Part shown: positions 43,620-50,391 of the stretch, in pieces | Position numbering within the stretch: position 1 is the stretch's first letter | Layout of the letters: each line of letters starts with the position of its first letter | Source: Flavobacterium gawalongense | GTDB lineage: Bacteria; Bacteroidota; Bacteroidia; Flavobacteriales; Flavobacteriaceae | DNA: 50,391 nucleotides | NCBI RefSeq assembly: GCF_007097265.1 | Contig: NZ_VJZP01000031.1 | Coordinates: forward strand, 1 to 50,391 | Direction: 5' to 3' | Made by a program: the position numbers and the translations under genes | The notes under the pieces: generated by a model | The model's database searches: none | Seen by the model: the letters and a program-made list of their open reading frames with translations, nothing else | Told to the model about the DNA's origin: nothing

Positions 43620-44624
43620 ATGAAAATACAAGACATTCAAGCGATACAGTTGTTATTATCAACTCCAAAAAAAATTGCAATTATTCCACACCGAGGTCCT
43701 GATGGCGATGCTATGGGTTCTTCCTTAGGATTATATCATTTTTTATTAAAAAACAACCATCATCCTGTTGTAGTTTCTCCAAATGAATTTCCTGATTTTT
43801 TAGCTTGGATGCCCGGATCGGAAACCGTAAAAATATACGAAAAAGACAAACAAAACTGTACCAAAATTCTTGAAGAAGCGGAACTAATTTTCACATTAGA
43901 TTTTAATGCTTTGCACCGCACAGGTGAAATGGAAAATGTTTTAGCCAAGCTAAAAACTCCATTTATCATGATTGATCATCATCAAAAACCGGATGATTAT
44001 GCTACATTTACCTATTCAGATACTGCATTTGGGTCAACTTGTGAAATGTTATATAACTTCATTTGTTTTCTTGGAAAAAAAGAAGATATCGACAAAACTA
44101 TCGGAACTTGTATTTACACCGGAATTCTAACGGATTCAGGTTCATTTCGTTTTCCAAAAACAACAGGAGACACGCACAGAATTGTTGCTGAATTAATTGA
44201 TCTAGGAGTAGAAAACACGGAGATTCCAACCTTATTATTTGACAACAGTTCTTTTGGACGTTTACAATTGTTGGGAAGAGCGCTTCAAAACATGAAAGTG
44301 TTAACAGAGCATAAAACAGCTTACACAATACTTACACAAGATGAATTAAACTCTTTTGATTATGTCAGAGGAGATACAGAAGGTATTGTAAATTACGGAC
44401 TGAGCATCAAAGGAATCCTTTTTACGGCTATTTTCATCGAAAATAAGGAAGAGAAAATTATCAAGATTTCGTTCCGTTCCCAAGGTGATTTCGATGTCAA
44501 TCAATTCGCAAGAGATTATTTTAATGGTGGTGGCCATCGTAATGCTGCTGGTGGAAAATCAGAAGTATCCATGGAAGAAACAATAAAGAAATTTGAAGAT
44601 TTAGTAACAAAACTAACCATCTAA
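43620..44624 (+). CDS. nrnA: DHH-family nanoRNase / pAp phosphatase (NrnA-like)
   Basis: NrnA degrades 2-5 nt RNA and dephosphorylates pAp. The DHH motifs are HRGPDGDAMGSSLGL (residues 24-38), LDFNALHR (about 99-106), MIDHHQKPDD (about 119-128) and GILTDSGSFRF. The DHHA1 substrate motif GGGHRNAAGGKS is near the C-terminus. The 334-residue length is normal. It ends three bases before gldI, so the two are co-transcribed, a linkage that may be conserved in gliding flavobacteria. A near-consensus box TAATTTCG lies a few bases before the ATG. Confidence 0.93.
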   Translation: MKIQDIQAIQLLLSTPKKIAIIPHRGPDGDAMGSSLGLYHFLLKNNHHPVVVSPNEFPDFLAWMPGSETVKIYEKDKQNCTKILEEAELIFTLDFNALHRTGEMENVLAKLKTPFIMIDHHQKPDDYATFTYSDTAFGSTCEMLYNFICFLGKKEDIDKTIGTCIYTGILTDSGSFRFPKTTGDTHRIVAELIDLGVENTEIPTLLFDNSSFGRLQLLGRALQNMKVLTEHKTAYTILTQDELNSFDYVRGDTEGIVNYGLSIKGILFTAIFIENKEEKIIKISFRSQGDFDVNQFARDYFNGGGHRNAAGGKSEVSMEETIKKFEDLVTKLTI

Positions 44625-44627
44625 TAC

Positions 44628-45272
44628 ATGAAAAACAGTAAGTTAATCGCAATTTTATTCTTTTTGTTCGCATTAGTTTCAAGTTGTAAACAACATCAAG
44701 ATGCCCGAAAACCTATTTCTCAAGCTTCCGGGAGCTTTATGAAGAAATCGATAGAGCGAAATAAAAAATTAATCGCCGGTGAGGAAGGACAAATTGATGC
44801 AGTAATCAAAAAAAATCCTAAAGTGAAATTCATTGCTTCATCAAAAGGATATTGGTATTCTTATGTGGTTAAAAATGAGCTGGATACTTTAACACCAAAA
44901 AAAGGAGACGTGGCTTTCTTTGATTATGAAATAAAAGATTTGAAAGGCAATATCATTTATTCCGAATTAGAATTAAGACCTCAAGTTTATTATGTTGACA
45001 AACAAAATATCATGATGGGATTGAGAGACGGTATAAAATTGATGCGTAAAAAAGAGAAAGTGAATTTTCTTTTCACCTCACATATGGGCTATGGTTACCA
45101 CGGCGACAACAAGAAAATTGGCATAAATCAACCGCTACTTTGTACGGTAACACTTCGTGATTTTAAATCGGAAGCCACCTATAGAAAAGAAAGCGAAATA
45201 AAACCAACGGTGCCGGCGGTAAAACAGGAAGTCGCAACAGAAATCAAATCAAAAGACACTATAACACAATAA
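44628..45272 (+). CDS. gldI: gliding motility-associated FKBP-type lipoprotein GldI
   Basis: A lipoprotein signal (LVSSC, Cys at residue 20) anchors this 214-residue protein. An FKBP-like peptidyl-prolyl isomerase domain spans about 75-185: KKGDVAFFDYEIKD, VYYVDKQNIMMGLRDGIKLM, then FTSHMGYGYHGD and PLLCTVTLRDF. This matches GldI, needed for gliding and for type IX secretion in F. johnsoniae, probably by folding other Gld proteins in the periplasm. The Pro/Lys/Thr-rich last ~30 residues are likely disordered. It is downstream of nrnA and just ahead of two more prolyl isomerases. Confidence 0.85.
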   Translation: MKNSKLIAILFFLFALVSSCKQHQDARKPISQASGSFMKKSIERNKKLIAGEEGQIDAVIKKNPKVKFIASSKGYWYSYVVKNELDTLTPKKGDVAFFDYEIKDLKGNIIYSELELRPQVYYVDKQNIMMGLRDGIKLMRKKEKVNFLFTSHMGYGYHGDNKKIGINQPLLCTVTLRDFKSEATYRKESEIKPTVPAVKQEVATEIKSKDTITQ

Positions 45273-45292
45273 AAAATAATTTTAGAAATGAA

Positions 45293-45349
45293 ATCGCCAT
45301 GATTCAATCCCGAAGCTTCGGGACAAAAACAATAATAAAGAATGGCGAT
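45293..45349. repeat. nested palindrome between gldI and the first prolyl isomerase gene
   Basis: ATCGCCAT (45293-45300) and ATGGCGAT (45342-45349) enclose the perfect 14-base palindrome CCCGAAGCTTCGGG (45309-45322). No T-run follows the central hairpin. It could be a terminator-like structure or a small repeat element. Confidence 0.45.
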
Positions 45350-45384
45350 ACCATATACCTTTAAAAAACAAATATTAACTTCGT

Positions 45385-46509
45385 ATGAAAAAAAGCATCC
45401 TATTCGTATTACTTGTAATTGCCTCATTTTATTCTTGTAAAGAAGAGCACAATAATCTTCCTGATGGTTTATATGCCAAAATTGAAACCAATAAAGGAGA
45501 AATAATAGTACAACTAGATTTTGAAAAAGCACCTATCACAGTAGCCAACTATGTGACTTTGGCTGAAGGAAAAAATAAATTTGTTACCAATGAAAATCTA
45601 AAAAACAGACCCTTTTTTGACGGTTTGAAATTTCACAGAGTGATTAAAGAATTCATGATACAAACGGGAGACCCATTAGGAACAGGATCAGGAGATACCG
45701 GTTATAAATTCAAAGACGAATTTTCCGATTTGAGATTTGACAAAGGTGGTGTTTTGGCTATGGCCAACAACGGACCAACAACTAACAGCAGTCAGTTTTT
45801 CATCACCCATCTTGCGACTCCTTGGCTGGAAGGGAAACACACCATTTTTGGTCATGTTGTAGAAAAAGGAATGGATGTAGTGAACAAGATTGAACAAAAT
45901 GATTACATCAATAAAGTGACTATCATTAGAAATGGTGAAGCGGCAAAAAAGTTTGATGCAGTAAAAACATTCAGTGATTATTTCTCGGTAGAGTCTCAAA
46001 ACCAAAAGAAAAAAGCAGCTATTGATGCCGAAAACAAAAAAGTGTACAACGCCAAATACAAAGAAGTTCGGGATCAAAAAATAGCTTATTTTGCTGCGTT
46101 AAAAACTAAAGCAACAAAAACACCTACTGGATTACAATACGTAATAACTCAGAAAAGTGGCGGTAAAAAACCCGCTAATGGTGCTAATATTTTCATTCAT
46201 TACGCCGGTTTTCTTGAAGACGGTGAACTATTTGACGCAAGTGTAGAAAGTGCTGCTAAAACTTTTGGAAAATACGATGAAAACAGAGCCGCGCAAAACG
46301 GATACCAACCGATTCCTTTTCAAGCCGGAAAAAAAGATGGCATGATTCCTGGTTTCATTGAAGGACTGGAAAAATTATCTCTTGGTGACAAAGCTGTGAT
46401 CTTCATTCCGTCAAAACTGGCCTATGGACAAGCAGGCGCTGGTGGAGTAATTCCGCCAAATGCCAATATTATTTTTGAAATTGAATTATTAGAAGCAATG
46501 CCTCAATAA
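45385..46509 (+). CDS. lipoprotein prolyl isomerase with cyclophilin and FKBP domains, copy 1
   Basis: This 374-residue protein has two different prolyl-isomerase folds in one chain. After a lipoprotein signal (ASFYSC, Cys at ~18), a cyclophilin domain spans about 28-195 (FHRVIKEFMIQTGDP, then TTNSSQFFITHLATPWL). A ~50-residue Lys/Ala-rich helical linker follows, then an FKBP domain to the end (GANIFIHYAGFLEDGELFD and [17 protein letters not shown]). It probably folds secreted or outer-membrane proteins. It is about 110 bases after gldI and directly upstream of a second copy. Confidence 0.92.
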   Translation: MKKSILFVLLVIASFYSCKEEHNNLPDGLYAKIETNKGEIIVQLDFEKAPITVANYVTLAEGKNKFVTNENLKNRPFFDGLKFHRVIKEFMIQTGDPLGTGSGDTGYKFKDEFSDLRFDKGGVLAMANNGPTTNSSQFFITHLATPWLEGKHTIFGHVVEKGMDVVNKIEQNDYINKVTIIRNGEAAKKFDAVKTFSDYFSVESQNQKKKAAIDAENKKVYNAKYKEVRDQKIAYFAALKTKATKTPTGLQYVITQKSGGKKPANGANIFIHYAGFLEDGELFDASVESAAKTFGKYDENRAAQNGYQPIPFQAGKKDGMIPGFIEGLEKLSLGDKAVIFIPSKLAYGQAGAGGVIPPNANIIFEIELLEAMPQ

Positions 46510-46550
46510 CGAATTAAAAAGTAAAAAGTCAGACCTTAAATTATTACAAG

Positions 46551-47795
46551 ATGAAATTTAAAATTCTATTTTTATTGTTTTTTGGAATCCTGAATGTTCA
46601 GGCTCAAACCACCAAAAAAACTATTCCTGCTAAAAAACCAACAACGACTTTGGCAAAACCGGGCGTGAAAGCAACTGTAAAACCAGCTGTAAAAACTCCC
46701 GTAGTAATCGAAGGAATTTTTGCAATCATTTCAACTACTAAAGGAGATATTACCGCTCAGTTGGAATACAAAAAAACACCGGTTACCGTAGCCAACTTTA
46801 TAGCGCTTGCCGAAGGAAAAAATACTTTTGTGGCGGATGAAAAACTAAAAGGAAAACCTTTTTTCGACGGTTTAAAATTCCACCGCGTTATCAAAGATTT
46901 TATGATTCAGGGTGGTGATCCTTCCGGAAACGGCTCCGGTGGTCCCGGTTATGCGTTCAAAGATGAGTTTACCGATTTGAAACACAATAAAGGCGGTGTC
47001 CTTTCCATGGCTAACTCTGGTCCAACTACTAATGGTAGCCAGTTTTTTATCACGCACAAAGAAACTCCTTGGTTAGATGGGAAACACACCGTTTTTGGTC
47101 ATGTTACCGAAGGAATGAGCATTGTAAATCTAATTACTCAAGATGATATCATTAAGAAGATTACCATCATAAGAAAAGGAGCATTAGCGAAACAATTTAA
47201 TGCCCCAAAAGTATTCTCAGACTATTATGGCAATAAAGCCGAAGACGCGAAGAAACAAGCTTTAATTGATGCTGAAAACCAAAAAAAGCAAGCTGCAATT
47301 CAAGCCGAAGAGAAAAAAGCGTATTTTGAAAAATACGGTAGTGTTATCACTGCAAAAACAGCCTATTTAGCCGCTGCAAAAGCAACCGCAACCACTACTC
47401 CTTCCGGTTTAGCCTATAAAATAATCCAAAAAGGAAGCGGTGTAAAACCTGCTGACGGAACCACTTTCTATTTCCATTATGCCGGTTATTTTGAAGACGG
47501 AACTTTATTTGACAGCAGTTATGAAAACGTAAGCAAAGACTACGGAAAATACGATGCGAACAGAGCCGCTCAAAACGGATACCAAGCATTCCCTTTTCAG
47601 GCAGGTAAAAAAGACGGTATGATTCCTGGATTTTTAGAAGCATTGAACCTATTGACTTTTGGAGACAAAGCAGTGGTTTTCATTCCCGCTAATTTGGCGT
47701 ATGGACAAAGAGGTGCCGGTGGTGTTATTCCTCCCAATACGAATCTTGTTTTCGAATTGGAAATGTTTGAGAAACAACCGGCTCCAAAACAGTAA
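46551..47795 (+). CDS. exported prolyl isomerase with cyclophilin and FKBP domains, copy 2
   Basis: This tandem paralogue of the previous gene has 414 residues. A standard signal peptide (ending NVQAQ) replaces the lipoprotein signal, so this copy is likely soluble in the periplasm. A Lys/Pro/Thr-rich spacer (about 20-55) precedes the cyclophilin domain ([34 protein letters not shown]). The Lys/Ala/Gln coiled linker and FKBP domain ([33 protein letters not shown]) follow. The pair suggests one membrane-tethered and one free version of the same double chaperone. A strong terminator follows at 47821. Confidence 0.92.
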   Translation: MKFKILFLLFFGILNVQAQTTKKTIPAKKPTTTLAKPGVKATVKPAVKTPVVIEGIFAIISTTKGDITAQLEYKKTPVTVANFIALAEGKNTFVADEKLKGKPFFDGLKFHRVIKDFMIQGGDPSGNGSGGPGYAFKDEFTDLKHNKGGVLSMANSGPTTNGSQFFITHKETPWLDGKHTVFGHVTEGMSIVNLITQDDIIKKITIIRKGALAKQFNAPKVFSDYYGNKAEDAKKQALIDAENQKKQAAIQAEEKKAYFEKYGSVITAKTAYLAAAKATATTTPSGLAYKIIQKGSGVKPADGTTFYFHYAGYFEDGTLFDSSYENVSKDYGKYDANRAAQNGYQAFPFQAGKKDGMIPGFLEALNLLTFGDKAVVFIPANLAYGQRGAGGVIPPNTNLVFELEMFEKQPAPKQ

Positions 47796-47820
47796 ATTTC
47801 AAAAGCATATAATAAACAAA

Positions 47821-47853
47821 CCCGACAGACTTCAAAAGCTGTCGGGTTTTTTA
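47821..47853 (+). terminator. terminator of the prolyl isomerase gene pair
   Basis: CCCGACAG (47821-47828) pairs with CTGTCGGG (47839-47846), followed by six T. Confidence 0.9.
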
Positions 47854-47890
47854 TGCGTTACCATTTTAAATTTCACTCAACTCTTAAATG

Positions 47891-47942
47891 AACTTAAATT
47901 CCTTATATGGTTAGATTTTAAAACACATAAGAAATATAAGTT
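47891..47942. repeat. imperfect inverted repeat
   Basis: AACTTAAATTCCTTATATG (47891-47909) and CACATAAGAAATATAAGTT (47924-47942) are complementary at 16 of 19 positions. It lies between two similar terminators and carries no reading frame. Confidence 0.45.
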
Positions 47943-47999
47943 CATGTAAGTTCTAAATTAGATAGACCGCTAATTCTCAAAAAGTATTCAATAAAAAAA

Positions 48000-48037
48000 C
48001 CCGACAGTTCTCAGTAAAATGAATTGTCGGGTTTTTT
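48000..48037 (+). terminator. second CCCGACA-type terminator
   Basis: CCCGACAGTTC (48000-48010) pairs with GAATTGTCGGG (48021-48031) using a G-U pair, with a T-run after it. It resembles the terminator 180 bases upstream, but no gene lies between them. Confidence 0.75.
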
Positions 48038-48073
48038 ATTTTAAATTCCGATGAATACAAATAACCAAAAATC

Positions 48074-48166
48074 AGCACACGGATTAGACAGATTAAACGG
48101 ATTTACACTGATTATAAATCTTTAAAAATCCGTGTTTTTCTGTTGGATCCGTGTCATCTGTGTGCT
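48074..48166. repeat. ACACGGAT dispersed palindromic element, fullest copy
   Basis: AGCACACGGAT, ACAGATT and ACGGATTT on the left are mirrored by AATCCGTG, TCTGT and ATCCGTGTCATCTGTGTGCT on the right. Together they form a ~93-base imperfect hairpin. Partial copies lie at 1-45, 23277 and 25695. Confidence 0.55.
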
Positions 48167-48190
48167 ATAAGACTCCAATCAGAAAGGGGA

Positions 48191-48631
48191 TTATTTCTTT
48201 CCAAATTTCCAATCAAATTCATCTTTTTGATTGATAATAGCACCAATCTCAAATTTTACCACCTCATCAAATTCCGTTTGAAAGATGATCCAGTTTTCCT
48301 CGTTGAAATAGTTTTCGAACGTGTCAAACTCTTCCTGAGTGAATTTCGTTATTCCTTTGGCAGCCAAATCTTTTTTGACATCACTGATTTTTCTATTGAT
48401 CACTTTATTCCCAAACAACTCCAGTTCCGGACTCGAAGCCACGATATAACCTAATTTGAAATCTTCCTCCACATAGAAAGTCAAACGCATTTTAAGTTTA
48501 TTGTAGGCAAAAATCACATTATCATCTTCGTCCTTGTAGTTTCTATCTGGTTTGCCGTAAATAGCGGTTACATCATTTTGTTTCATTCCGAAAATGAGCT
48601 TGTCAATTCCGTTTTTTGGATTTATTTTCAT
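48191..48631 (-). CDS. hypothetical protein with BamE/SmpA-like motif
   Basis: This 146-residue protein has no signal peptide. FGMKQNDVTAIYGKPDR (residues 14-30) resembles the GMxxxxVxxxLGxPD motif of the BamE/SmpA and BLIP-like fold, which here would be cytoplasmic. The rest is charged and ends FDWKFGKK. No family is recognised beyond that motif. It is bounded by repeats on both sides and faces the prolyl isomerase genes. ATG 48631 is clear. Confidence 0.6.
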   Translation of the reverse strand: MKINPKNGIDKLIFGMKQNDVTAIYGKPDRNYKDEDDNVIFAYNKLKMRLTFYVEEDFKLGYIVASSPELELFGNKVINRKISDVKKDLAAKGITKFTQEEFDTFENYFNEENWIIFQTEFDEVVKFEIGAIINQKDEFDWKFGKK

Positions 48632-48872
48632 ACGTAGTTTATATTTGTTTTTTAAAGGAATATGTAATTGATGACTGTTACTATTTTATTGGTGTCATCG
48701 AACTTCGTTTCGCATCGCTTTATCAGTGTTTACCTCGAGTTTGCGTTATGCTCATTTCATATTCATTTATTTGACCGCAAAGTTCGCAAAGTTTTTCGCA
48801 AAGTCCACTACCTTTTTAGTTTAAAAATTAGTGGTCCAAAAACTCAAATCTGGATCCTGAAATTCAAAATTT
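48632..48872. other. gene-free stretch
   Basis: The open frame at 48668-48880 is not convincing: hydrophobic-aromatic, no family, ends inside a repeat. ACCGCAAAGTTCGCAAAG (48774-48791) followed by TTCGCAAAGT is a short internal direct repeat of a type common in flavobacterial spacers. Confidence 0.4.
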
Positions 48873-48967
48873 GGGCGTGACCCGCTGAAAAAGCGGGTCG
48901 GGCTATTCGTTGCAATCTTTTATTCCGTTGCACTTCATAAAAGGATTTTCACTGCTATCCCTCACGC
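48873..48967. repeat. GCGTGA-bounded intergenic element, copy 2
   Basis: GGGCGTGACCCGCTGAAAAA with CGGGTCGGG at the left and TTTTCACTGCTATCCCTCACGC at the right match the element at 25504-25599. In the left hairpin the stem pair changed from T-A to C-G with respect to copy 1 (CCCGTTG..AACGGG versus CCCGCTG..AGCGGG). This shows that the hairpin, not just the sequence, is kept. Confidence 0.6.
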
Positions 48968-48999
48968 AAAACAGCGGTGAAAACAACTAAAATAGTTCT

Positions 49000-49128
49000 A
49001 TGAAAATTCAAAAAAGCATCCAGCAAATAAAAAGTGCTTTTGATGATTTGTTAGTAATTATTCCTACTTTAGCGAAAGCAAAAAGGATGTATTTATCATA
49101 CATATATACAAGTTATGCACAATTATAA
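49000..49128 (+). CDS. short open frame, possibly the remnant of a gene interrupted by the channel cassette
   Basis: A 42-codon frame starts MKIQKSIQQIKSAFDDLLV, looks like a soluble amphipathic N-terminus, and ends IYTSYAQL 26 bases before the ion channel start. Its last ~14 codons are of different character. No family is recognised. It may be noise, or the 5' end of a gene cut by an insertion. Confidence 0.2.
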   Translation: MKIQKSIQQIKSAFDDLLVIIPTLAKAKRMYLSYIYTSYAQL

Positions 49129-49154
49129 CTCAAAATGTGCCAAAAAATAATATT

Positions 49155-50063
49155 ATGACGAATAAAAAACCTAAGTTTTACGCATTAACATACGTTACAC
49201 TAATTCCAATATTTGCAACTATATATTTGATTTTGCCTAAATCTAATTTTGGTGGAACTCTTGCAACATCTATGGACTCATTTATGACTTGCTTATACTA
49301 CAGTACTGTAACAATAACAACATTAGGTTATGGAGATATTTCAGCGTTAACAAATACAGCACAACTTTTAGTAATATTTGAAACAATTTTAGGAGTAATA
49401 ACTATTGGATTGTTTTTAAACTCACTTTCAATAAAACACTCAATTGAAATCAATAGATCAGAAAAAGAAAAAGAACTGAAAGAAAAGTTTAAAAGTGAAT
49501 GTGATAAAATTATTAGACATAATAAAATCATAGAACAGAATATAAAATTCTACTTAACATATGTAAAAGAAATCACTACACCATTTATTACCGATGATAA
49601 TGGTGACGATAATGATGCCACAATTAATTATAATTTTAGCATCAATGATATGAAAGATATGTTCTTACCTTCTTCATTGATGACAGATAACTTTTCTGAT
49701 CCTGTAATTAAATATTTTTACAAACACCAAAATATTTTAGAGCAGAGTATTAAAAAATTACTACTTGATATAAATTTTTCGTACTGGTCTGAATTAGAAC
49801 AAAAATCTATTGAATTTTTAAATAATTCTAAAACATATGATTTTAGTGAAAGTATTTTGGCAATTCCAAGTTACAATATCGGAGAAGAGAAAGCAAGTGT
49901 CTTTTTTTCAAAAAGTTTAGAAGACTTTAATGGAGATTTAGAATTTAAAAAAGGAAATTTCTATAATCAATTTATAGCACTTCATAATTTAATAAAACTG
50001 AATTGTGAATTTATAACTTTTTATCAAACAAAAATTAGTGAAATAAAAAATAACTGTGCATAA
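49155..50063 (+). CDS. two-helix potassium-type ion channel with large cytoplasmic domain
   Basis: Helix 1 (about residues 7-27) is followed by a pore loop with the selectivity filter TVTITTLGYGDISA, the TxGYGD signature of K+ channels, and helix 2 (about 64-86). This is the Ion_trans_2 layout, one subunit of a tetramer. The remaining ~215 residues are cytoplasmic, Lys/Glu/Asn-rich and unassigned; a regulatory or effector role is possible. An in-frame GTG at 49137 would add six residues; the ATG at 49155 is preferred. The gene is more AT-rich than its neighbours and lies between palindromic sequences, suggesting recent gain. Confidence 0.85.
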   Translation: MTNKKPKFYALTYVTLIPIFATIYLILPKSNFGGTLATSMDSFMTCLYYSTVTITTLGYGDISALTNTAQLLVIFETILGVITIGLFLNSLSIKHSIEINRSEKEKELKEKFKSECDKIIRHNKIIEQNIKFYLTYVKEITTPFITDDNGDDNDATINYNFSINDMKDMFLPSSLMTDNFSDPVIKYFYKHQNILEQSIKKLLLDINFSYWSELEQKSIEFLNNSKTYDFSESILAIPSYNIGEEKASVFFSKSLEDFNGDLEFKKGNFYNQFIALHNLIKLNCEFITFYQTKISEIKNNCA

Positions 50064-50190
50064 TCGAGTAGACGGGTCAGCCAGTAACTGACGGACTGCC
50101 CAGCTCTTCGAAGAGTACATAACGTTATCGGGTGTGCTGCGCAAACGTCTCTGACTTTGCGCCCACAACGATGAGCCACAAACATAATCA
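50064..50190. repeat. GC-richer palindromic segment after the ion channel gene, attC-like
   Basis: Three hairpins lie in a row: TCAG/CTGA around 50078-50092, the perfect palindrome CTCTTCGAAGAG (50104-50115), and GCGCAAA/TTTGCGC (50139-50145 with 50156-50162). The last is flanked by CATAACGTTAT and CCACAACGATG. An imperfect palindrome between AAC/GTT words is reminiscent of cassette recombination sites, but it does not match the integron attC consensus exactly. Confidence 0.4.
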
Positions 50191-50208
50191 AACAAAAAAG
50201 CAATCCCG

Positions 50209-50246
50209 ATTACTATGACTTAAACAAGTAAAAAAGTCATAGTAAT
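50209..50246. terminator. perfect 13-bp inverted repeat
   Basis: ATTACTATGACTT (50209-50221) and AAGTCATAGTAAT (50234-50246) are fully complementary around a 12-base A-rich loop. It probably ends transcription coming from the channel side or from the opposite strand. Confidence 0.55.
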
Positions 50247-50343
50247 CTGGAGTTTTTCTAAATTTGCGTATTGGTTTTTAATTTGAAGTTGGTCTTGTAC
50301 TTGAATTAAAAGTGTAGGTATAGGCGTTTAGGTCGCAATTTAT

Positions 50344-50351
50344 TATTTTTG
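50344..50351 (+). promoter_or_regulatory. -7-like element of the last gene
   Basis: TATTTTTG matches TAnnTTTG and ends four bases before the ATG at 50356, as in guaA, so a very short leader is implied. Confidence 0.4.
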
Positions 50352-50355
50352 CCTG

Positions 50356-50391
50356 ATGGCAGATAGAAATATTTTTAGAGGAGTGAATTCA
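50356..50391 (+). CDS. start of a gene cut by the window end
   Basis: Twelve codons (MADRNIFRGVNS) follow an ATG placed right after a TATTTTTG promoter box. Too little is present for a family. The promoter placement makes a real gene likely. Confidence 0.4.
   Translation, partial: MADRNIFRGVNS

Noticed and set aside
48668..48880. 70-residue frame between the BamE-like gene and the repeat
   Set aside because: It has no homology cues, begins and ends in repeat-rich spacer, and its composition is that of translated AT-rich DNA.

Overview
The window looks like chromosomal DNA of a Flavobacterium-like member of the Bacteroidota. It is AT-rich and start codons lack Shine-Dalgarno sequences. Many genes instead have a TAnnTTTG promoter element (the known Bacteroidota -7 box) upstream. 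Typical lineage genes are present: a type IX secretion C-terminal domain on a subtilase, GldI of the gliding machinery, the long form of YidC, DUF3810, and a DEAD-box helicase with an RGG-like tail. The species cannot be named from the sequence alone.

Layout. Positions 1-1050 hold no protein gene. They carry three tandem copies of a ~137-nt structured RNA on the minus strand, each with its own promoter and intrinsic terminator; these resemble the 6S-Flavo type of 6S RNA. Next come rdgB, a deaD-like helicase and a secreted CarboxypepD_reg-like protein. From about 4860 to 17520 lies a ~12.5 kb segment bounded by two copies of the 5' part of a DHCW-motif cupin gene, truncated on the left and intact on the right. 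Inside it are a six-gene periplasmic molybdenum hydroxylase operon (FeS subunit, two large subunits, cytochrome c, XdhC, MocA), a DUF5916 outer-membrane protein and a LytS/LytR-type two-component system. A 3'-half tRNA-like fragment with a CAT anticodon sits at the right edge. Together these suggest an acquired island.

Positions 17590-25500 are mixed housekeeping: a small basic protein, pepD, a DUF3810 protein, type II NADH dehydrogenase, a sigma factor with a four-helix membrane partner, an acyltransferase, a Nudix hydrolase and a DUF4268 protein. The stretch 25500-26110 is a graveyard of dispersed palindromic repeats. From 26110 to 39390, almost all on the minus strand, come a subtilase/flavin-oxidoreductase operon, mnmA, a MORN-repeat protein, yidC, pyrG, DUF3820, OsmC, a LysM+PBP1 protein and guaA. 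Positions 39588-41562 carry three small exported proteins of unknown function, two of them tandem paralogues.

On the plus strand from 41850 to 47795 are a Rid-family protein with a CLC-F-like antiporter, then nrnA-gldI, then two cyclophilin-FKBP double-domain prolyl isomerases. This last block looks like a periplasmic folding and gliding cluster. The final 3 kb has repeats, a BamE-like hypothetical gene, a two-helix ion channel that may be a recently inserted cassette, and the first codons of a gene cut by the window edge.

The strongest candidates for something new are the triplicated RNA locus with its shared upstream box, and the cupin-flanked molybdenum hydroxylase island with a cluster of LytTR-like sites between its two divergent units. 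All functional statements are from reading the sequence; no database search was possible.
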